A stretch of 64,000 bases of DNA from Pseudomonas ceruminis (GCF_021602025.1 NZ_BQHW01000012.1:96022-160021); one strand, 5' to 3'. Shown: positions 21,731 through 35,445, numbered from the stretch's first letter. The notes: a model not told the origin generated them from the sequence alone. Program-made: numbers and translations.

Positions 21731-22195
21731 ATGGTCATGGATTACCGTCGTATCGGTCTCGTCATCGGCTTGCTATTACTGACAGCACCGTCACTGGCTG
21801 AGCCACTCACGGCCGAAGCGGCTCGCACAATGGCTGCCGCCGCCGAGCGCGCTGCCCGTGCCCAGGGCTTTGCCATTGTCATCAGCATTGTCGACAGCCA
21901 TGGCAACCTCAAACACTTCCATCGCATGGATGGCGCCAGCACCCGCAGCATACAGGTCGCTCAGCTCAAAGCCTCGACCTCGGCCCGCTTCCCGCTCTCG
22001 TCCACATCGCACGCACAACAAGATGCCGCACATCCGGCACACCCCTACTCGTCACTGCCGGGTATTACGCTGCTTAGGGGTGGTTTACCGATCATGGATA
22101 CGAACGGCCAACCTATCGGCGGCATCGGCATCAGCGGCGCAACGCCCGAACTGGACACCCAATTTGCCCAGATAGCGCTGGAGGGAGATGCCTGA
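21731..22195 (+). CDS. Exported GlcG/HbpS-family heme-binding-like protein
   Basis: The product is 154 residues with a signal peptide (IGLVIGLLLLTAPSLA) and a GlcG/HbpS (DUF336) domain: IVISIVDSHGNLKHFHRMDGA, a central AQLKASTSARF segment, and the glycine-rich IGGIGISGATPE. Members bind heme or small ligands, or are found beside glycolate and other catabolic operons without a settled role. Two ATGs, 21731 and 21737, are both possible starts. It lies downstream of lysR on the same strand and may belong to the same regulon. Its role is not known. Confidence 0.85.
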   Translation: MVMDYRRIGLVIGLLLLTAPSLAEPLTAEAARTMAAAAERAARAQGFAIVISIVDSHGNLKHFHRMDGASTRSIQVAQLKASTSARFPLSSTSHAQQDAAHPAHPYSSLPGITLLRGGLPIMDTNGQPIGGIGISGATPELDTQFAQIALEGDA

Positions 22196-22223
22196 GTGGT
22201 GGAGGCATCGTTTTGGGGCACAT

Positions 22224-22256
22224 AAAAAAACCCAAGGCAGGTGCCTTGGGTTTTTT
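22224..22256. terminator. Bidirectional terminator between the GlcG-like gene and ssb
   Basis: A 9-bp stem (cccaaggca/tgccttggg) has a 2-nt centre and is flanked by a run of seven A on the left and six T on the right. It serves both convergent genes. Confidence 0.92.
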
Positions 22257-22282
22257 ACTGCAGCGACTCGCTACCGCTCTGA

Positions 22283-22834
22283 TCAGAACGGAATATCGTC
22301 ATCAAAGCTGTCAAAGTCAGCCGCCGGCTGCGGCGCAGGCTGTTGCGGCGCTGGGCGCTGCTGGGACTGTTGCGGGCGCGGGGCCTGCTGGCGTTGTTGC
22401 GGGGCCTGGTTGTATTGCTGCTGGCCACCCTGGTTGTAGTTATTACCACCACCCTGGTTGTACTGGTCGCCGCCACCTTGCTGGTTCTGCGGACGGCTGC
22501 CAAGCAGCTGCATGGTGCCCTGCATGTCGACGATGATTTCAGTGGTGTAGCGCTTGATACCGTCTTTTTCCCACTCACGGGTCTGCAGCTTGCCTTCGAT
22601 GTACACCTGCGAACCCTTGCGCAGGTACTCGCCGGCGATTTCGGCAACCTTGCCGAACAGCGACACACGGTGCCACTCGGTACGCTCGACCTTCTGGCCC
22701 GACTGCTTGTCGGTCCACTGCTCGCTGGTAGCCAGGCTCAGGTTGGTCACGGCGTTACCGTTGGGCAGGTAGCGGACTTCGGGATCCTGGCCACAGGTGC
22801 CGACCAGAATGACTTTGTTAACCCCACGGGCCAT
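22283..22834 (-). CDS. ssb: Single-stranded DNA-binding protein
   Basis: SSB coats single-stranded DNA in replication, repair and recombination. The product is 183 residues with an OB fold in the first ~110 ([15 protein letters not shown] at the start), a Gln/Gly/Asn-rich linker, and the acidic tip DDDIPF at the C-terminus that binds partner proteins. The gene starts 9 nt after the MFS gene stop and is probably cotranscribed with it. Confidence 0.97.
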   Translation of the reverse strand: MARGVNKVILVGTCGQDPEVRYLPNGNAVTNLSLATSEQWTDKQSGQKVERTEWHRVSLFGKVAEIAGEYLRKGSQVYIEGKLQTREWEKDGIKRYTTEIIVDMQGTMQLLGSRPQNQQGGGDQYNQGGGNNYNQGGQQQYNQAPQQRQQAPRPQQSQQRPAPQQPAPQPAADFDSFDDDIPF

Positions 22835-22843
22835 AACGTTCTC

Positions 22844-24238
22844 CTAGGCTTCGCACGCCGATGAGGCTGGGTTCACCAGACGCTCGAGGGTCGCACGGTC
22901 CAAAATTTTCGTATCCAGTTTGATATAGATGGCAGCTTCTTCAGCCACCACTACGGCGTCGGTCACACCCGGCACGGCCAGCAGGCGCTCGGTCAACCCG
23001 GCTTCCCGGACCGCCTCAGGCGTCAGCGGCATGCGCAGGCTGGTCACATACGGTGGTTCGTTCATGCGCAACGCCACGACCAGCCAAACGCCGCACAGCA
23101 CCGCGCAACCGAGGAACACCGTGTTCAGCCCACCGTGCTGGAACAACCAGCCACCGAGGATTCCCCCCAGAGCGGCACCCAGGAACTGGCTGGTAGAGTA
23201 CACCCCCATCGCCGTTCCCTTGCCACCCGCAGGCGACACCTTGCTCACCAGCGAAGGCAACGAAGCCTCCAGCAGGTTGAATGCAGTAAAGAATACCACG
23301 GTGCCAATCACCAGTCCGTGCAAGTTGTCAGCCCACTGCCAGAAGAACACCTCCACCAGCAGCAACACACTGACCGCTCCGGCCAACACGCGTTTCATCT
23401 TGCGCTTCTTTTCGCCATAGATGATGAACGGGACCATTGCAAAAAATGAGATGAACAGCGCGGTCAGGTACACCCACCAGTGTTCTTCCTTGGGCAAACC
23501 ACCGCGCTCGACGAAGGCCAAAGGCAGCGCGACGAAGCTGGCCATGAGGATGGCATGAAGGATGAAGATACCGACATCCAGGCGCAGAAGGTCCGGATGA
23601 CGCAGGGTCGGGCCGAGGGCCTGGCGCGCCACGCCAGATTCGCGGTGCTGCAAGGTGCTGTGTGTATTGGGCACCACAAAGGCAATCAGCAGAATGCCGA
23701 CAAGGGCAAGTCCTGCCGTGGCGAGGAACAATCCTGACAAGCCGAAGGCACTGGTCAGCAGCGGGCCGACGACCATCGCCACCGCGAACGACAAGCCGAT
23801 GCTCATGCCGATCATGGCCATGGCCTTGGTGCGGTGCTGCTCGCGGGTGAGGTCGGACAGCAGCGCCATGACCGCCGCAGAAATCGCCCCGGCGCCCTGC
23901 AGGATGCGCCCGGCGATCACGCCCCAGATGGAATCGGCCTGCGCGGCCAATACACTGCCCAGGGCGAAAATGACCAACCCTAGGTAAATCACCGGGCGGC
24001 GCCCGATGCGGTCGGAAACGACCCCGAATGGGATCTGCAGGACAGCCTGGGTCAGGCCATAGGCACCAATGGCCAAGCCAATCAGCGCCGGCGTGGCACC
24101 GGCCAGGTCCATGCCGTAGGTGGCCAGCACCGGCAAGACCATGAACATGCCCAGCATACGAAAGGCAAAGACCAGGGCCAGGCCGCCTGCGGCGCGGGTT
24201 TCGCTGCCACTCATGCGCTCGTTGTGGGTGTCGTGCAT
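22844..24238 (-). CDS. MFS transporter with C-terminal HMA-like domain
   Basis: The product is 464 residues with 12 predicted helices up to about residue 390. The MFS loop 2-3 motif appears as [13 protein letters not shown]. After the last helix about 70 residues form a soluble tail ([26 protein letters not shown]) that looks like a ferredoxin-fold metal-binding domain but has no CxxC. Substrates are unknown; drug efflux is the usual annotation for this subfamily. A second ATG at 24214 could be the start. Divergent from uvrA and upstream of ssb. Confidence 0.9.
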   Translation of the reverse strand: MHDTHNERMSGSETRAAGGLALVFAFRMLGMFMVLPVLATYGMDLAGATPALIGLAIGAYGLTQAVLQIPFGVVSDRIGRRPVIYLGLVIFALGSVLAAQADSIWGVIAGRILQGAGAISAAVMALLSDLTREQHRTKAMAMIGMSIGLSFAVAMVVGPLLTSAFGLSGLFLATAGLALVGILLIAFVVPNTHSTLQHRESGVARQALGPTLRHPDLLRLDVGIFILHAILMASFVALPLAFVERGGLPKEEHWWVYLTALFISFFAMVPFIIYGEKKRKMKRVLAGAVSVLLLVEVFFWQWADNLHGLVIGTVVFFTAFNLLEASLPSLVSKVSPAGGKGTAMGVYSTSQFLGAALGGILGGWLFQHGGLNTVFLGCAVLCGVWLVVALRMNEPPYVTSLRMPLTPEAVREAGLTERLLAVPGVTDAVVVAEEAAIYIKLDTKILDRATLERLVNPASSACEA

Positions 24239-24306
24239 GGATTAATCTCGTGTGAACCGGCGGCGATTCTATCAGTCCGACAGCTTGACGGCATATACGC
24301 GACGCT

Positions 24307-24336
24307 TTGCCGCGTACTGGCAGCGCGCCGTATACT
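24307..24336 (+). promoter_or_regulatory. Candidate sigma70 promoter of uvrA
   Basis: TTGCCG (24307-24312) and TATACT (24331-24336) are separated by 18 bp and lie 32 bp before the uvrA GTG. I see no good LexA box in the spacer. Confidence 0.5.
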
Positions 24337-24367
24337 TCCTTGTTTATGCCCGCCGAGCGAGGCCGCA

Positions 24368-27202
<2,835 letters not shown>

Positions 27203-27215
27203 ACCCCCTGGGCAT

Positions 27216-27255
27216 GAAAAAGCCCCTGGTACCAACGGTGCCAGGGGCTTTTTCA
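27216..27255. terminator. Bidirectional terminator between uvrA and ferritin gene
   Basis: The stem agcccctgg/ccaggggct is extended by partial pairing of the inner bases. It is flanked by aaaa on the left and ttttt on the right, and lies between convergent genes. Confidence 0.92.
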
Positions 27256-27270
27256 TAGACTGTGGATAAC

Positions 27271-27735
27271 TTACATCTGCGACTGCAGGTAGTTCTCCAG
27301 GCCAATGGCCTTGATCAGACCCTGCTGCTTTTCCAGCCAGTAGGTGTGGTCTTCTTCGGTATCGGCCAGCTGTGCCCGCAGGATGTCGCGGCTGATGTAA
27401 TCCTTGTGCAGCTCGCACAGCTCGATGCCTTTGCAGAGCGCGGCGCGAACCTTGTATTCGAGCTTGAGGTCGGCCTCGATCATTTCCGGCACGGTACTGC
27501 CCACTTCCAGGTCATCCGCGCGCATGTCGGGGGTACCCTCGAGCATGAGGATACGGCGCATCAGCGCATCGGCGTGCTGCGTCTCTTCTTCCATCTCGTG
27601 GTTGATGCGCTCGTAGAGCTTGGACAGGCCCCAGTCTTCGTACATCCGCGAGTGGATGAAGTACTGGTCGCGTGCTGCCAGTTCGCCCTTCAGCAACGTG
27701 ACGAGGTAATTGATTACGTCCGGGTGACCTTGCAT
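27271..27735 (-). CDS. bfr: Bacterioferritin-family ferritin lacking the heme Met (BfrA/FtnA type)
   Basis: This is an iron-storage protein, 154 residues. Diiron ligands are present at Glu18, Glu51 and His54, with later ligands in the TEEDHTYW segment. In true bacterioferritins residue 52 is the heme-binding Met; here the sequence around it is EETQH, so residue 52 is Thr. The P. aeruginosa homologue beside katA, now called FtnA, has the same change and binds no heme. I therefore expect a heme-free 24-mer ferritin, although most databases will name it bacterioferritin. Its partner katA is immediately upstream. Confidence 0.93.
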   Translation of the reverse strand: MQGHPDVINYLVTLLKGELAARDQYFIHSRMYEDWGLSKLYERINHEMEEETQHADALMRRILMLEGTPDMRADDLEVGSTVPEMIEADLKLEYKVRAALCKGIELCELHKDYISRDILRAQLADTEEDHTYWLEKQQGLIKAIGLENYLQSQM

Positions 27736-27857
27736 CGCCCTGCTTCTCCCTGTGAAAACATCTAATGGAACATAGTGTGAACCAGGTTTTGCTCGCGGTC
27801 ACTGAAAAACGCGCAATTAGAAGCAAAAAATCGGTTAAACAGTAGTGATTTTCATTG

Positions 27858-27888
27858 AAAAACCGCCCAAATGAGGGCGGTTCTTCTT
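27858..27888 (-). terminator. Terminator of katA
   Basis: The stem ccgccc/gggcgg is flanked by aaaa on the left; on the minus strand it reads as a GC stem followed by a T-run. Confidence 0.8.
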
Positions 27889-27899
27889 ATCACTTCGAC

Positions 27900-29339
27900 T
27901 TAGGCGAGATTCACGCCCAGGGCCTTGGCAATACCTTCACCGTAAGCCGGGTCGGCTTTGAAGAAGTACTGCAACTGGCGCTGAACCACCTCTTGGCTGA
28001 CCCCTGCCATGGTGCCGGCAATATTGTCGATCAACAGGGCTTGCTGTTCAGGGCTCATCAGACGGAACAGCGCGCCTGCGTGGCTGTAGTAGTCGTTGTC
28101 CTCACGGTGATCGTAGCGGTCCGCCGAGCCGTTCAAGGCCAGCGCAGGCTCAGCATGGCGAGGCGACTGCTTGGGTGCATCGGCGTAGCTGTTAGGCTCA
28201 TAGTTCGGTGCGCTGCCGTAGCTGCCGCTCGCCATCGAACCATCGCGCTGGTAGCTGTTGACCGCGCAGCGTGGCGCATTGACCGGCAAATGTTGGTGGT
28301 TGGTACCTACCCGGTAGCGGTGAGCGTCAGCGTAGGCGAACACGCGCCCTTGCAGCATGCGGTCAGGTGACAACCCTACGCCTGGGACCATGTTGCTCGG
28401 GCCGAACGCAGCCTGTTCGACCTCAGCGAAGTAGTTGAGCGGGTTGCGATTGAGCTCCAGCACGCCAACCTCAATCAACGGGTAGTCCTTCTGCGACCAG
28501 GTTTTGGTCACGTCGAAGGGGTTTTCGACACGGCTGGCGGCCTCGGCTTCACTCATTACCTGGATGCACACAGTCCAGCGTGGGAAATCGCCACGCTCAA
28601 TGGCCTCGAACAGGTCGCGCTGGGCGTAGTCCGGGTCAGTACCGGCAAGGCGCGCAGCCTCGGCAGGGGCCAGGTTCTTGATGCCCTGCTGGGTTTTGAA
28701 ATGCCATTTGACCCAGGTGCGTTCGCCATTGGCGCTGATCAGGCTGTAGGTATGGCTGCCGAAGCCGTGCATATGGCGGTAGCCGTCCGGAATACCCCGG
28801 TCGGAGAACAGAATGGTGACCTGGTGCAGTGCTTCAGGCGAATGTGACCAGAAGTCCCACATCATCTGGGCATTTTTCAGGTTCGACTGCGGATGACGCT
28901 TCTGGGTGTGGATAAAGTCTGGGAACTTCAGCGGGTCGCGGATGAAGAACACGGGCGTGTTGTTGCCAACGATGTCCCAGTTACCTTCCTCGGTGTAGAA
29001 CTTGACCGCGAAACCGCGCGGGTCACGCTCGGTGTCGGCCGAGCCACGCTCGCCACCCACCGTGGAAAAGCGCAAGAATGTCTCGGTCTGCTTACCGACC
29101 TGCTCGAACAGTTTGGCGCTGGTGTATTGGGTGATGTCGCGAGTAACCGTGAAGGTGCCATAAGCGCCCGAGCCCTTGGCGTGTACGCGGCGCTCCGGGA
29201 TGTTCTCACGGTTGAAATGGGCGAGCTTCTCGATCAGGTGGAAATCATCGAGCAGCAAAGGGCCGCGGGGGCCGGCGGAACGGGAGTTCTGGTTATCGGC
29301 TACAGGTGCACCGCTGGCGGTGGTGAGAATCTTGCTCAT
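27900..29339 (-). CDS. katA: Catalase (monofunctional, heme)
   Basis: This enzyme breaks down hydrogen peroxide in the cytoplasm. It is 479 residues, a small-subunit catalase. The catalytic His53 lies in [13 protein letters not shown]. The heme-side Asn is in [10 protein letters not shown], and the proximal Tyr is in [14 protein letters not shown]. The neighbour downstream is the ferritin gene; in pseudomonads KatA activity depends on this ferritin for iron. The upstream 120 bp is AT-rich, but I could not find a convincing OxyR site. Confidence 0.96.
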   Translation of the reverse strand: MSKILTTASGAPVADNQNSRSAGPRGPLLLDDFHLIEKLAHFNRENIPERRVHAKGSGAYGTFTVTRDITQYTSAKLFEQVGKQTETFLRFSTVGGERGSADTERDPRGFAVKFYTEEGNWDIVGNNTPVFFIRDPLKFPDFIHTQKRHPQSNLKNAQMMWDFWSHSPEALHQVTILFSDRGIPDGYRHMHGFGSHTYSLISANGERTWVKWHFKTQQGIKNLAPAEAARLAGTDPDYAQRDLFEAIERGDFPRWTVCIQVMSEAEAASRVENPFDVTKTWSQKDYPLIEVGVLELNRNPLNYFAEVEQAAFGPSNMVPGVGLSPDRMLQGRVFAYADAHRYRVGTNHQHLPVNAPRCAVNSYQRDGSMASGSYGSAPNYEPNSYADAPKQSPRHAEPALALNGSADRYDHREDNDYYSHAGALFRLMSPEQQALLIDNIAGTMAGVSQEVVQRQLQYFFKADPAYGEGIAKALGVNLA

Positions 29340-29466
29340 GGGCTCTCCTTATCGGTCTCGATTTGCCGGCTAATCGGCTTGGATAGGAGTATCGACGAGC
29401 AACGATGACAGAACAAATACATTACATGACTTGCATCAATAGAAATAAACAATACATGTAGAAACA

Positions 29467-29493
29467 AAAAACCGGGCACTAGGCCCGGTTCTT
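29467..29493 (-). terminator. Terminator after rplQ (end of alpha operon)
   Basis: The stem accgggc/gcccggt has a 5-nt loop and A-run on the left (T-run in the minus-strand transcript). Confidence 0.88.
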
Positions 29494-29511
29494 TGTAGCA
29501 GACAGAACGTC

Positions 29512-29898
29512 TTACTCGGCAGCTTCTACAGCACCACCGACCGGACGATCAACCAGCTCGACGTACGCCATAGGCGCGTTGTCGCCAGCGCGGAAACCGC
29601 ACTTCAGGATGCGCAGGTAGCCGCCCTGACGGGTGGCGTAACGCTTGCCCAGGTCGTTGAACAGTTTGCCAACAGCGGACTTCGAACGGGTACGGTCGAA
29701 GGCCAGACGACGGTTAGCAACGCTGTCTTCCTTGGCCAGGGTGATCAGCGGCTCGGCAACGCGGCGCAGTTCCTTGGCTTTCGGCAGGGTGGTTTTGATC
29801 AGCTCGTGCTCGATCAGCGACACTGCCATGTTCTGGAACATAGCCTTGCGGTGAGAGCTGGTACGGCTCAGGTGACGTCCACTTTTACGATGACGCAT
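29512..29898 (-). CDS. rplQ: 50S ribosomal protein L17
   Basis: The product is 128 residues and starts with the typical [20 protein letters not shown]. It is the last gene of the alpha operon, 42 bp after rpoA and just before a terminator. Confidence 0.97.
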   Translation of the reverse strand: MRHRKSGRHLSRTSSHRKAMFQNMAVSLIEHELIKTTLPKAKELRRVAEPLITLAKEDSVANRRLAFDRTRSKSAVGKLFNDLGKRYATRQGGYLRILKCGFRAGDNAPMAYVELVDRPVGGAVEAAE

Positions 29899-29940
29899 GA
29901 TTCATTCCTTACCAAACACTACGTTCGGTGATTACGACGA

Positions 29941-30942
29941 TCAGGCGGTCGCCTTGTCGTCTTTCTTAAGACTTGCAGGCGGCCAGTTGTCGAGGCGCAT
30001 GCCGAGAGACAGACCACGAGAGGCCAGGACGTCCTTGATTTCAGTCAGGGACTTCTTGCCCAGGTTAGGAGTCTTCAACAACTCTACTTCGGTACGCTGA
30101 ATCAGGTCGCCGATGTAATAGATGTTCTCCGCCTTCAGGCAGTTGGCCGAACGTACAGTCAGTTCCAGGTCGTCAACCGGACGTAGCAGGATCGGATCGA
30201 TCTCGTCTTCCTGCTCGACTACGACAGGCTCGCTGTCACCTTTGAGGTCGACGAACGCGGCCAACTGCTGTTGCAGGATGGTCGCAGCGCGGCGGATAGC
30301 CTCTTCAGGATCCAGGGTGCCGTTGGTTTCCAGATCAATGACCAGCTTGTCCAGGTTGGTACGCTGTTCAACACGGGCGTTCTCGACCACATAGGCGATA
30401 CGACGCACCGGGCTGAACGACGCGTCCAGCTGCAGACGGCCAATGCTACGGCTTTCGTCTTCGTCAGTTTGACGGGAGTCGGCCGGCTCGTAACCGCGAC
30501 CACGAGCTACAGTGAGCTTCATGTTCAGGGCGCCGTTGGACGCCAGGTTCGCGATTACGTGATCGGGGTTGACGATCTCGACATCGTGATCCAGCTGAAT
30601 ATCGGCAGCGGTAACCACCCCCGAACCCTTTTTCGACAAGGTCAGCGTAACTTCGTCACGACCGTGCAGTTTGATAGCCAGGCCTTTCAGGTTCAACAGG
30701 ATTTCAATTACGTCTTCCTGTACACCTTCGATCGCGGAGTACTCATGGAGTACGCCATCGATCTCGGCCTCGACTACTGCACAGCCAGGCATGGAGGACA
30801 ACAGGATGCGGCGCAGCGCGTTGCCCAGGGTATGGCCGAAGCCACGCTCGAGAGGCTCGAGCGTGATCTTGGCGCGGGTCGGACTGACTACCTGCACATC
30901 AATGTGGCGGGGAGTCAGGAACTCATTTACCGAAATCTGCAT
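29941..30942 (-). CDS. rpoA: RNA polymerase subunit alpha
   Basis: The product is 333 residues. The N-terminal assembly domain runs to about 235 and includes [21 protein letters not shown] linker follows, and then the C-terminal domain with [16 protein letters not shown], which contacts UP elements and activators. It lies between rpsD and rplQ as in other gamma-proteobacteria. Confidence 0.98.
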
Positions 30943-30964
30943 GGATGCACCTATTTTCTAGCCC

Positions 30965-31585
30965 TTACTTGGAGTAGAGCTCGACAATCAGGTTTTCGTT
31001 GATGTCGGCAGACAGGTCGCCGCGAGCAGGAACGTTCTTGAAAACGCCCGACTTTTTAGCAGCATCTACGTCTACCCACTCAACGCGGCCACGCTGGGCG
31101 CACAGTTCAAGGGCTTGAACAATGCGCAGCTGGTTCGACGACTTCTCGCGAACCGCGACCACGTCACCCGGACGAACTTGGTAGGATGGAATGTTTACAG
31201 TCTTACCGTTGACGCTGATCGCTTTGTGCGAAACCAGCTGACGGGACTCGGAACGAGTCGAGCCGAAGCCCATACGGTAGACGACGTTATCCAGACGGCA
31301 CTCGAGCAGTTGCAGCAGGTTCTCACCAGTTGCGCCTTTTTTCGAGGCAGCAGCTTGGTAGTAACCGCGGAACTGACGCTCCAGAACACCGTAGATACGA
31401 CGGACTTTTTGTTTCTCGCGCAGCTGGGTACCGTAGTCGGACTGACGGCCACGGCGCTGGCCGTGGATACCTGGGGCTGCTTCGATGTTGCACTTCGATT
31501 CCAGAGCGCGAACGCCGCTCTTCAGGAACAGGTCAGTGCCTTCACGACGAGACAGTTTGCATTTTGGACCAATGTAACGTGCCAT
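30965..31585 (-). CDS. rpsD: 30S ribosomal protein S4
   Basis: The product is 206 residues and begins [20 protein letters not shown]. An S4 RNA-binding domain covers about 96-160 ([14 protein letters not shown]). In enteric bacteria S4 represses translation of its own alpha operon; a leader with a strong hairpin lies upstream of rpsM here. Confidence 0.97.
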   Translation of the reverse strand: MARYIGPKCKLSRREGTDLFLKSGVRALESKCNIEAAPGIHGQRRGRQSDYGTQLREKQKVRRIYGVLERQFRGYYQAAASKKGATGENLLQLLECRLDNVVYRMGFGSTRSESRQLVSHKAISVNGKTVNIPSYQVRPGDVVAVREKSSNQLRIVQALELCAQRGRVEWVDVDAAKKSGVFKNVPARGDLSADINENLIVELYSK

Positions 31586-31600
31586 TCTTCTGTCTCCTGA

Positions 31601-31990
31601 TTACACGCGGCGCTTCTTCGGCGGACGGCACCCGTTGTGCGGGATTGGCGTCACGTCGGTGATGCTGGCGATCTTGTAGCCACAGCTGTTCAATGCACGA
31701 ACGGCGGACTCACGACCTGGACCTGGACCCTTGACGTTAACGTCGAGGTTCTTCAGACCGTATTCCAGCGCAGCTTGACCAGCACGCTCTGCAGCGATCT
31801 GAGCTGCGAACGGGGTGGATTTGCGCGAACCACGGAAACCCGAACCACCGGAGGTCGCCCAGGACAAAGCATTGCCCTGACGGTCGGTGATGGTCACGAT
31901 GGTGTTGTTGAAAGACGCATGGATGTGGGCGATGCCATCAACCACTGTCTTTTTGATTTTCTTACGAGGACGAGCAGCAGGTTTTGCCAT
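31601..31990 (-). CDS. rpsK: 30S ribosomal protein S11
   Basis: The product is 129 residues with the family C-terminus [18 protein letters not shown] and the [20 protein letters not shown] block. It lies between rpsM and rpsD in the alpha operon. Confidence 0.97.
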   Translation of the reverse strand: MAKPAARPRKKIKKTVVDGIAHIHASFNNTIVTITDRQGNALSWATSGGSGFRGSRKSTPFAAQIAAERAGQAALEYGLKNLDVNVKGPGPGRESAVRALNSCGYKIASITDVTPIPHNGCRPPKKRRV

Positions 31991-32008
31991 GTCTATATTC
32001 CTGGGCGA

Positions 32009-32365
32009 TTACTTGCGGATCGGCTTACGCGGGCCCTTACGGGTGCGTGCGTTGGTCTTGGTGCGCTGACCGCGAACCGGCAGACCTTTACGATGACGCA
32101 GGCCGCGGTAGCAACCCAGGTCCATCAAGCGCTTGATCTTCATGTTGACGTCACGACGCAGGTCACCTTCGGTGGTGAACTTCGCGACTTCGCCACGCAG
32201 GGTTTCGATTTGCTCATCGCTCAGATCCTTGATCTTAGCGGCTGGGTTTACACCAGCGTCTGCACAGATCTTCTGTGCAGTTGTGCGACCGACACCATAG
32301 ATGTAGGTCAGCGAGATAACAGTATGCTTGTTATCTGGAATGTTGACGCCTGCAATACGGGCCAT
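32009..32365 (-). CDS. rpsM: 30S ribosomal protein S13
   Basis: The product is 118 residues beginning [19 protein letters not shown], with the C-terminal [20 protein letters not shown] tail that reaches the tRNA sites. It is the first gene of the alpha operon. Confidence 0.97.
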   Translation of the reverse strand: MARIAGVNIPDNKHTVISLTYIYGVGRTTAQKICADAGVNPAAKIKDLSDEQIETLRGEVAKFTTEGDLRRDVNMKIKRLMDLGCYRGLRHRKGLPVRGQRTKTNARTRKGPRKPIRK

Positions 32366-32451
32366 TCAGTGGGACTCCAATTGACAGCTACCTACGCCCC
32401 GGAAGCCAAGAAATAGGGCGCGAGATAATATCGCTGTAGAAACGAATAATC

Positions 32452-32479
32452 AACCCAGCAGCACACTAGCTGCTGGGTT
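32452..32479 (-). promoter_or_regulatory. Hairpin in the rpmJ-rpsM spacer
   Basis: A perfect 11-bp stem (aacccagcagc/gctgctgggtt) with a 6-nt loop lies at the border of the spc and alpha operons. The minus strand continues gattatt, so it is at best a weak terminator. It may also be part of an S4-responsive leader. Confidence 0.6.
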
Positions 32480-32496
32480 TGAAGCGCAGATCACAC

Positions 32497-32613
32497 TCAG
32501 CCTTGGCGCTGTTTGTGACGCGGTTCCGCGCTGCAGATCACTCGTACGACGCCTTCGCGACGGATGATCTTGCAGTTGCGGCACAGCTTTTTCACCGATG
32601 CACGAACTTTCAT
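32497..32613 (-). CDS. rpmJ: 50S ribosomal protein L36
   Basis: The product has only 38 residues. It is the zinc-ribbon form: Cys11, Cys14, Cys27 and His33 are all present. It follows secY after 28 bp. Confidence 0.97.
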
Positions 32614-32641
32614 TACCGACTCCTCGAACCTTAGGGGCGTA

Positions 32642-33973
32642 TCAGCGCAGCAGACCGCTGCCACCGTAGCCTTTCAGGTTGGCTTTCTTCATCAGGGATT
32701 CGTACTGGTGCGAAACGAGGTGCGATTGTACTTGGGACATGAAGTCCATCACAACCACTACCACAATCAGCAACGAGGTCCCGCCAAGGTAGAACGGCAC
32801 ATTTGCTGCCACCACCAGGAACTGGGGCAGAAGGCAGACGGCCATCATGTAAAGAGCACCGAACATGGTCAGACGAGTCAGAACGCCATCAATGTAGCGT
32901 GCCGACTGCTCACCAGGACGGATACCCGGAATAAAGGCACCGGACTTCTTCAGGTTTTCCGCTACGTCTTTCGGGTTGAACATCAGCGCCGTGTAGAAGA
33001 AGCAGAAGAAAATGATCCCTGCACTAAACAGCAGAATGTTCAACGGCTGACCAGGAGCGATCGACTGCGAGATGTCCTGCAGCCAGCCCATACCTTCGGA
33101 CTGACCGAACCAGGCACCCAGCGAAGCCGGGAACAGCAGAATGCTGCTCGCGAAAATGGCCGGGATTACCCCTGCCATGTTCACCTTAAGCGGCAAGTGG
33201 CTGGTCTGCGCAGCGAAGACCTTGCGGCCCTGCTGACGCTTGGCGTAGTGAACGGCGATACGACGCTGACCACGCTCAATGAACACCACAAAACCGATAA
33301 TCGCTACTGCCAGCAAACCGATAGCGACCAGGGCGAAAATGTTGATATCGCCTGTGCGTGCAGACTCGAAAGACTGCCCGATTGCTCTCGGAAGACCGGC
33401 AACGATACCTGCGAAGATCAACATCGAGATACCGTTGCCCACACCGCGCTCGGTGATCTGCTCGCCCAGCCACATCATGAACATCGCGCCGGCCACAAAT
33501 GTGGATACCGCGACGACATGGAAGCCCAGGCCGACAGAAAACGCCACGCCCTGGTTGGCCAGGCCAATGGACATGCCAATGGCTTGGACCAGCGCCAGGA
33601 TAACGGTGCCGTAGCGGGTGTACTGGCTGATCTTGCGACGGCCAGCTTCACCTTCCTTCTTCAACTGCTCCAGTTGCGGGCTGACCGCTGTCATCAGCTG
33701 CATGATGATCGATGCCGAGATGTACGGCATGATCCCCAGTGCAAAGATGCTCATGCGTTCGAGCGCACCACCGGAAAACATGTTGAACAAGCTAAGAATG
33801 GTCCCCTCATTCTGCCGAAACAGATCCGCCAGACGGTCCGGATTGATGCCTGGAACCGGGATATGCGCACCTATCCGATAGACGATGATCGCCATGAACA
33901 GAAAGCGCAGACGAGCCCAGAGTTCCGACATCCCGCCCTTACCGAGCGAAGAGAGAGCACCTTGCTTAGCCAT
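32642..33973 (-). CDS. secY: Protein translocase subunit SecY
   Basis: SecY forms the protein-conducting channel of the inner membrane with SecE (59391-59759) and SecG. The product is 443 residues with ten hydrophobic segments. Family motifs include [20 protein letters not shown] and the cytoplasmic loop with [10 protein letters not shown]. The gene starts right after the rplO stop. Confidence 0.97.
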
Positions 33974-34408
33974 TTATTCCTCGAACTTGCCGCCAGCTGC
34001 TTCGATAGCCGCACGCGCACCCTTGGTGGCTGCGATACCCTTGATGGTGACTGCGCGAGTGACTTCGCCAGACAGCATGATTTTCACACGCTGAACGTTC
34101 TGGTTGATCACGTTGGCATCCTTCAGGGATTGCACGGAGATCACGTCGCCTTCCACTTTGGCCAGCTCGGACAGACGCACTTCTGCGCGGTCCATGGCTT
34201 TCAGGGAAACGAAGCCGAACTTCGGCAGGCGACGGTGCAGCGGCTGTTGACCGCCTTCGAAGCCCGGAGCGATCGAACCACCCGAACGGGAGGTCTGACC
34301 TTTGTGACCACGGCCACCGGTCTTACCCAGACCGCTACCGATACCACGACCCGGACGATGCTTTTCGCGACGGGAACCCGGCGCTGGACTCAGATCATTG
34401 AGTTTCAT
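33974..34408 (-). CDS. rplO: 50S ribosomal protein L15
   Basis: The product is 144 residues with the basic N-terminal motif [20 protein letters not shown]. It directly abuts secY and is probably translationally coupled to it. Confidence 0.97.
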   Translation of the reverse strand: MKLNDLSPAPGSRREKHRPGRGIGSGLGKTGGRGHKGQTSRSGGSIAPGFEGGQQPLHRRLPKFGFVSLKAMDRAEVRLSELAKVEGDVISVQSLKDANVINQNVQRVKIMLSGEVTRAVTIKGIAATKGARAAIEAAGGKFEE

Positions 34409-34411
34409 CGA

Positions 34412-34588
34412 TTAACCCTCGACGCGCAGCATGTAGTAAGCCTTGTTGATCATCCCGCGGTTCTCGGGAGTATCCTGGACTTCTACAGTGTGACCGATGC
34501 GACGCAGACCCAGACCTTTAACGCACAGTTTGTGGTTAGGGATACGGCCCGAGACGCTCTTGATCAGCGTTACTTTTACGGTTGCCAT
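34412..34588 (-). CDS. rpmD: 50S ribosomal protein L30
   Basis: The product is 58 residues: [15 protein letters not shown] at the N-terminus and [17 protein letters not shown] in the middle. It lies 3 nt after rpsE-side sequence and 3 nt before rplO. Confidence 0.97.
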   Translation of the reverse strand: MATVKVTLIKSVSGRIPNHKLCVKGLGLRRIGHTVEVQDTPENRGMINKAYYMLRVEG

Positions 34589-34590
34589 GA

Positions 34591-35091
34591 TCAGAAGATC
34601 TCCTCAACGCTCTTGCCGCGCTTGGCAGCAATGGACTCAGGAGATTGCATGGCTTTCAGACCCTTGAAGGTGGCGTAAACCACGTTCACTGGGTTGGTCG
34701 AACCGTAGCACTTGGCCAGGACGTTCTGAACACCAGCAACTTCCAGGACAGCACGCATGGCGCCGCCGGCGATGATACCGGTACCTTCCGAGGCAGGCTG
34801 CATGTAAACCTTCGAGGCGCCGTGGGCGGCCTTGGTGGCGTACTGCAGGGTGGTGCCTTTCAGGTCAACCTGGATCATGTTGCGACGAGCAGCTTCCATG
34901 GCTTTTTGGATCGCAGCAGGTACTTCGCGCGATTTGCCACGGCCGAAGCCGACGCGACCCTTGCCATCACCTACCACGGTCAGCGCGGTGAAGGTGAAGA
35001 TACGGCCGCCTTTAACGGTTTTAGCTACGCGGTTAACTTGAACCAGCTTCTCGATGTAGCCTTCGTCGCGCTTTTGATCGTTATTTGCCAT
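34591..35091 (-). CDS. rpsE: 30S ribosomal protein S5
   Basis: The product is 166 residues with the RNA-binding S5 N-domain ([19 protein letters not shown]) and the C-domain with [17 protein letters not shown]. It keeps the wild-type spectinomycin-site style sequence KTVKGGR near the N-terminus. Confidence 0.97.
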   Translation of the reverse strand: MANNDQKRDEGYIEKLVQVNRVAKTVKGGRIFTFTALTVVGDGKGRVGFGRGKSREVPAAIQKAMEAARRNMIQVDLKGTTLQYATKAAHGASKVYMQPASEGTGIIAGGAMRAVLEVAGVQNVLAKCYGSTNPVNVVYATFKGLKAMQSPESIAAKRGKSVEEIF

Positions 35092-35094
35092 AAC

Positions 35095-35445
35095 TTAGAA
35101 CTCCAGCCCGCCTTCACGAGCAGCATCAGCCAGCGCTTTGACGCGGCCATGGTACTTGAAGCCGGAACGGTCAAAGGCAACTTGAGATACACCGGCGGCT
35201 TTCGCACGCTCAGCTACCAGCTTGCCAACCTTAGTGGCCGCGTCGATGTTGCCAGTGGCGCCATCACGCAGTTCTTTGTCCAAGGTCGAGGCGCTTGCCA
35301 GAACCTTGCTGCCGTCGGCCGAAATGACCTGGGCATAGATGTGCTGCGAGGAGCGGAACACGCACAGGCGCACGACTTCGAGTTCGTGCATCTTGAGGCG
35401 TGCTTTGCGAGCGCGACGCAGTCGAGTAACTTTTTTGTCGGTCAT
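35095..35445 (-). CDS. rplR: 50S ribosomal protein L18
   Basis: The product is 116 residues, with an Arg-rich N-terminus and the [20 protein letters not shown] block near the C-terminus. It binds 5S rRNA together with L5 and L25. Confidence 0.97.
   Translation of the reverse strand: MTDKKVTRLRRARKARLKMHELEVVRLCVFRSSQHIYAQVISADGSKVLASASTLDKELRDGATGNIDAATKVGKLVAERAKAAGVSQVAFDRSGFKYHGRVKALADAAREGGLEF

Noticed and set aside
24239-24367. LexA box at uvrA
   Set aside because: No CTG-N10-CAG with a TA-rich centre in the spacer.
29340-29460. Possible OxyR site upstream of katA
   Set aside because: Only loose ATAG-like words are present; spacing and symmetry do not fit.
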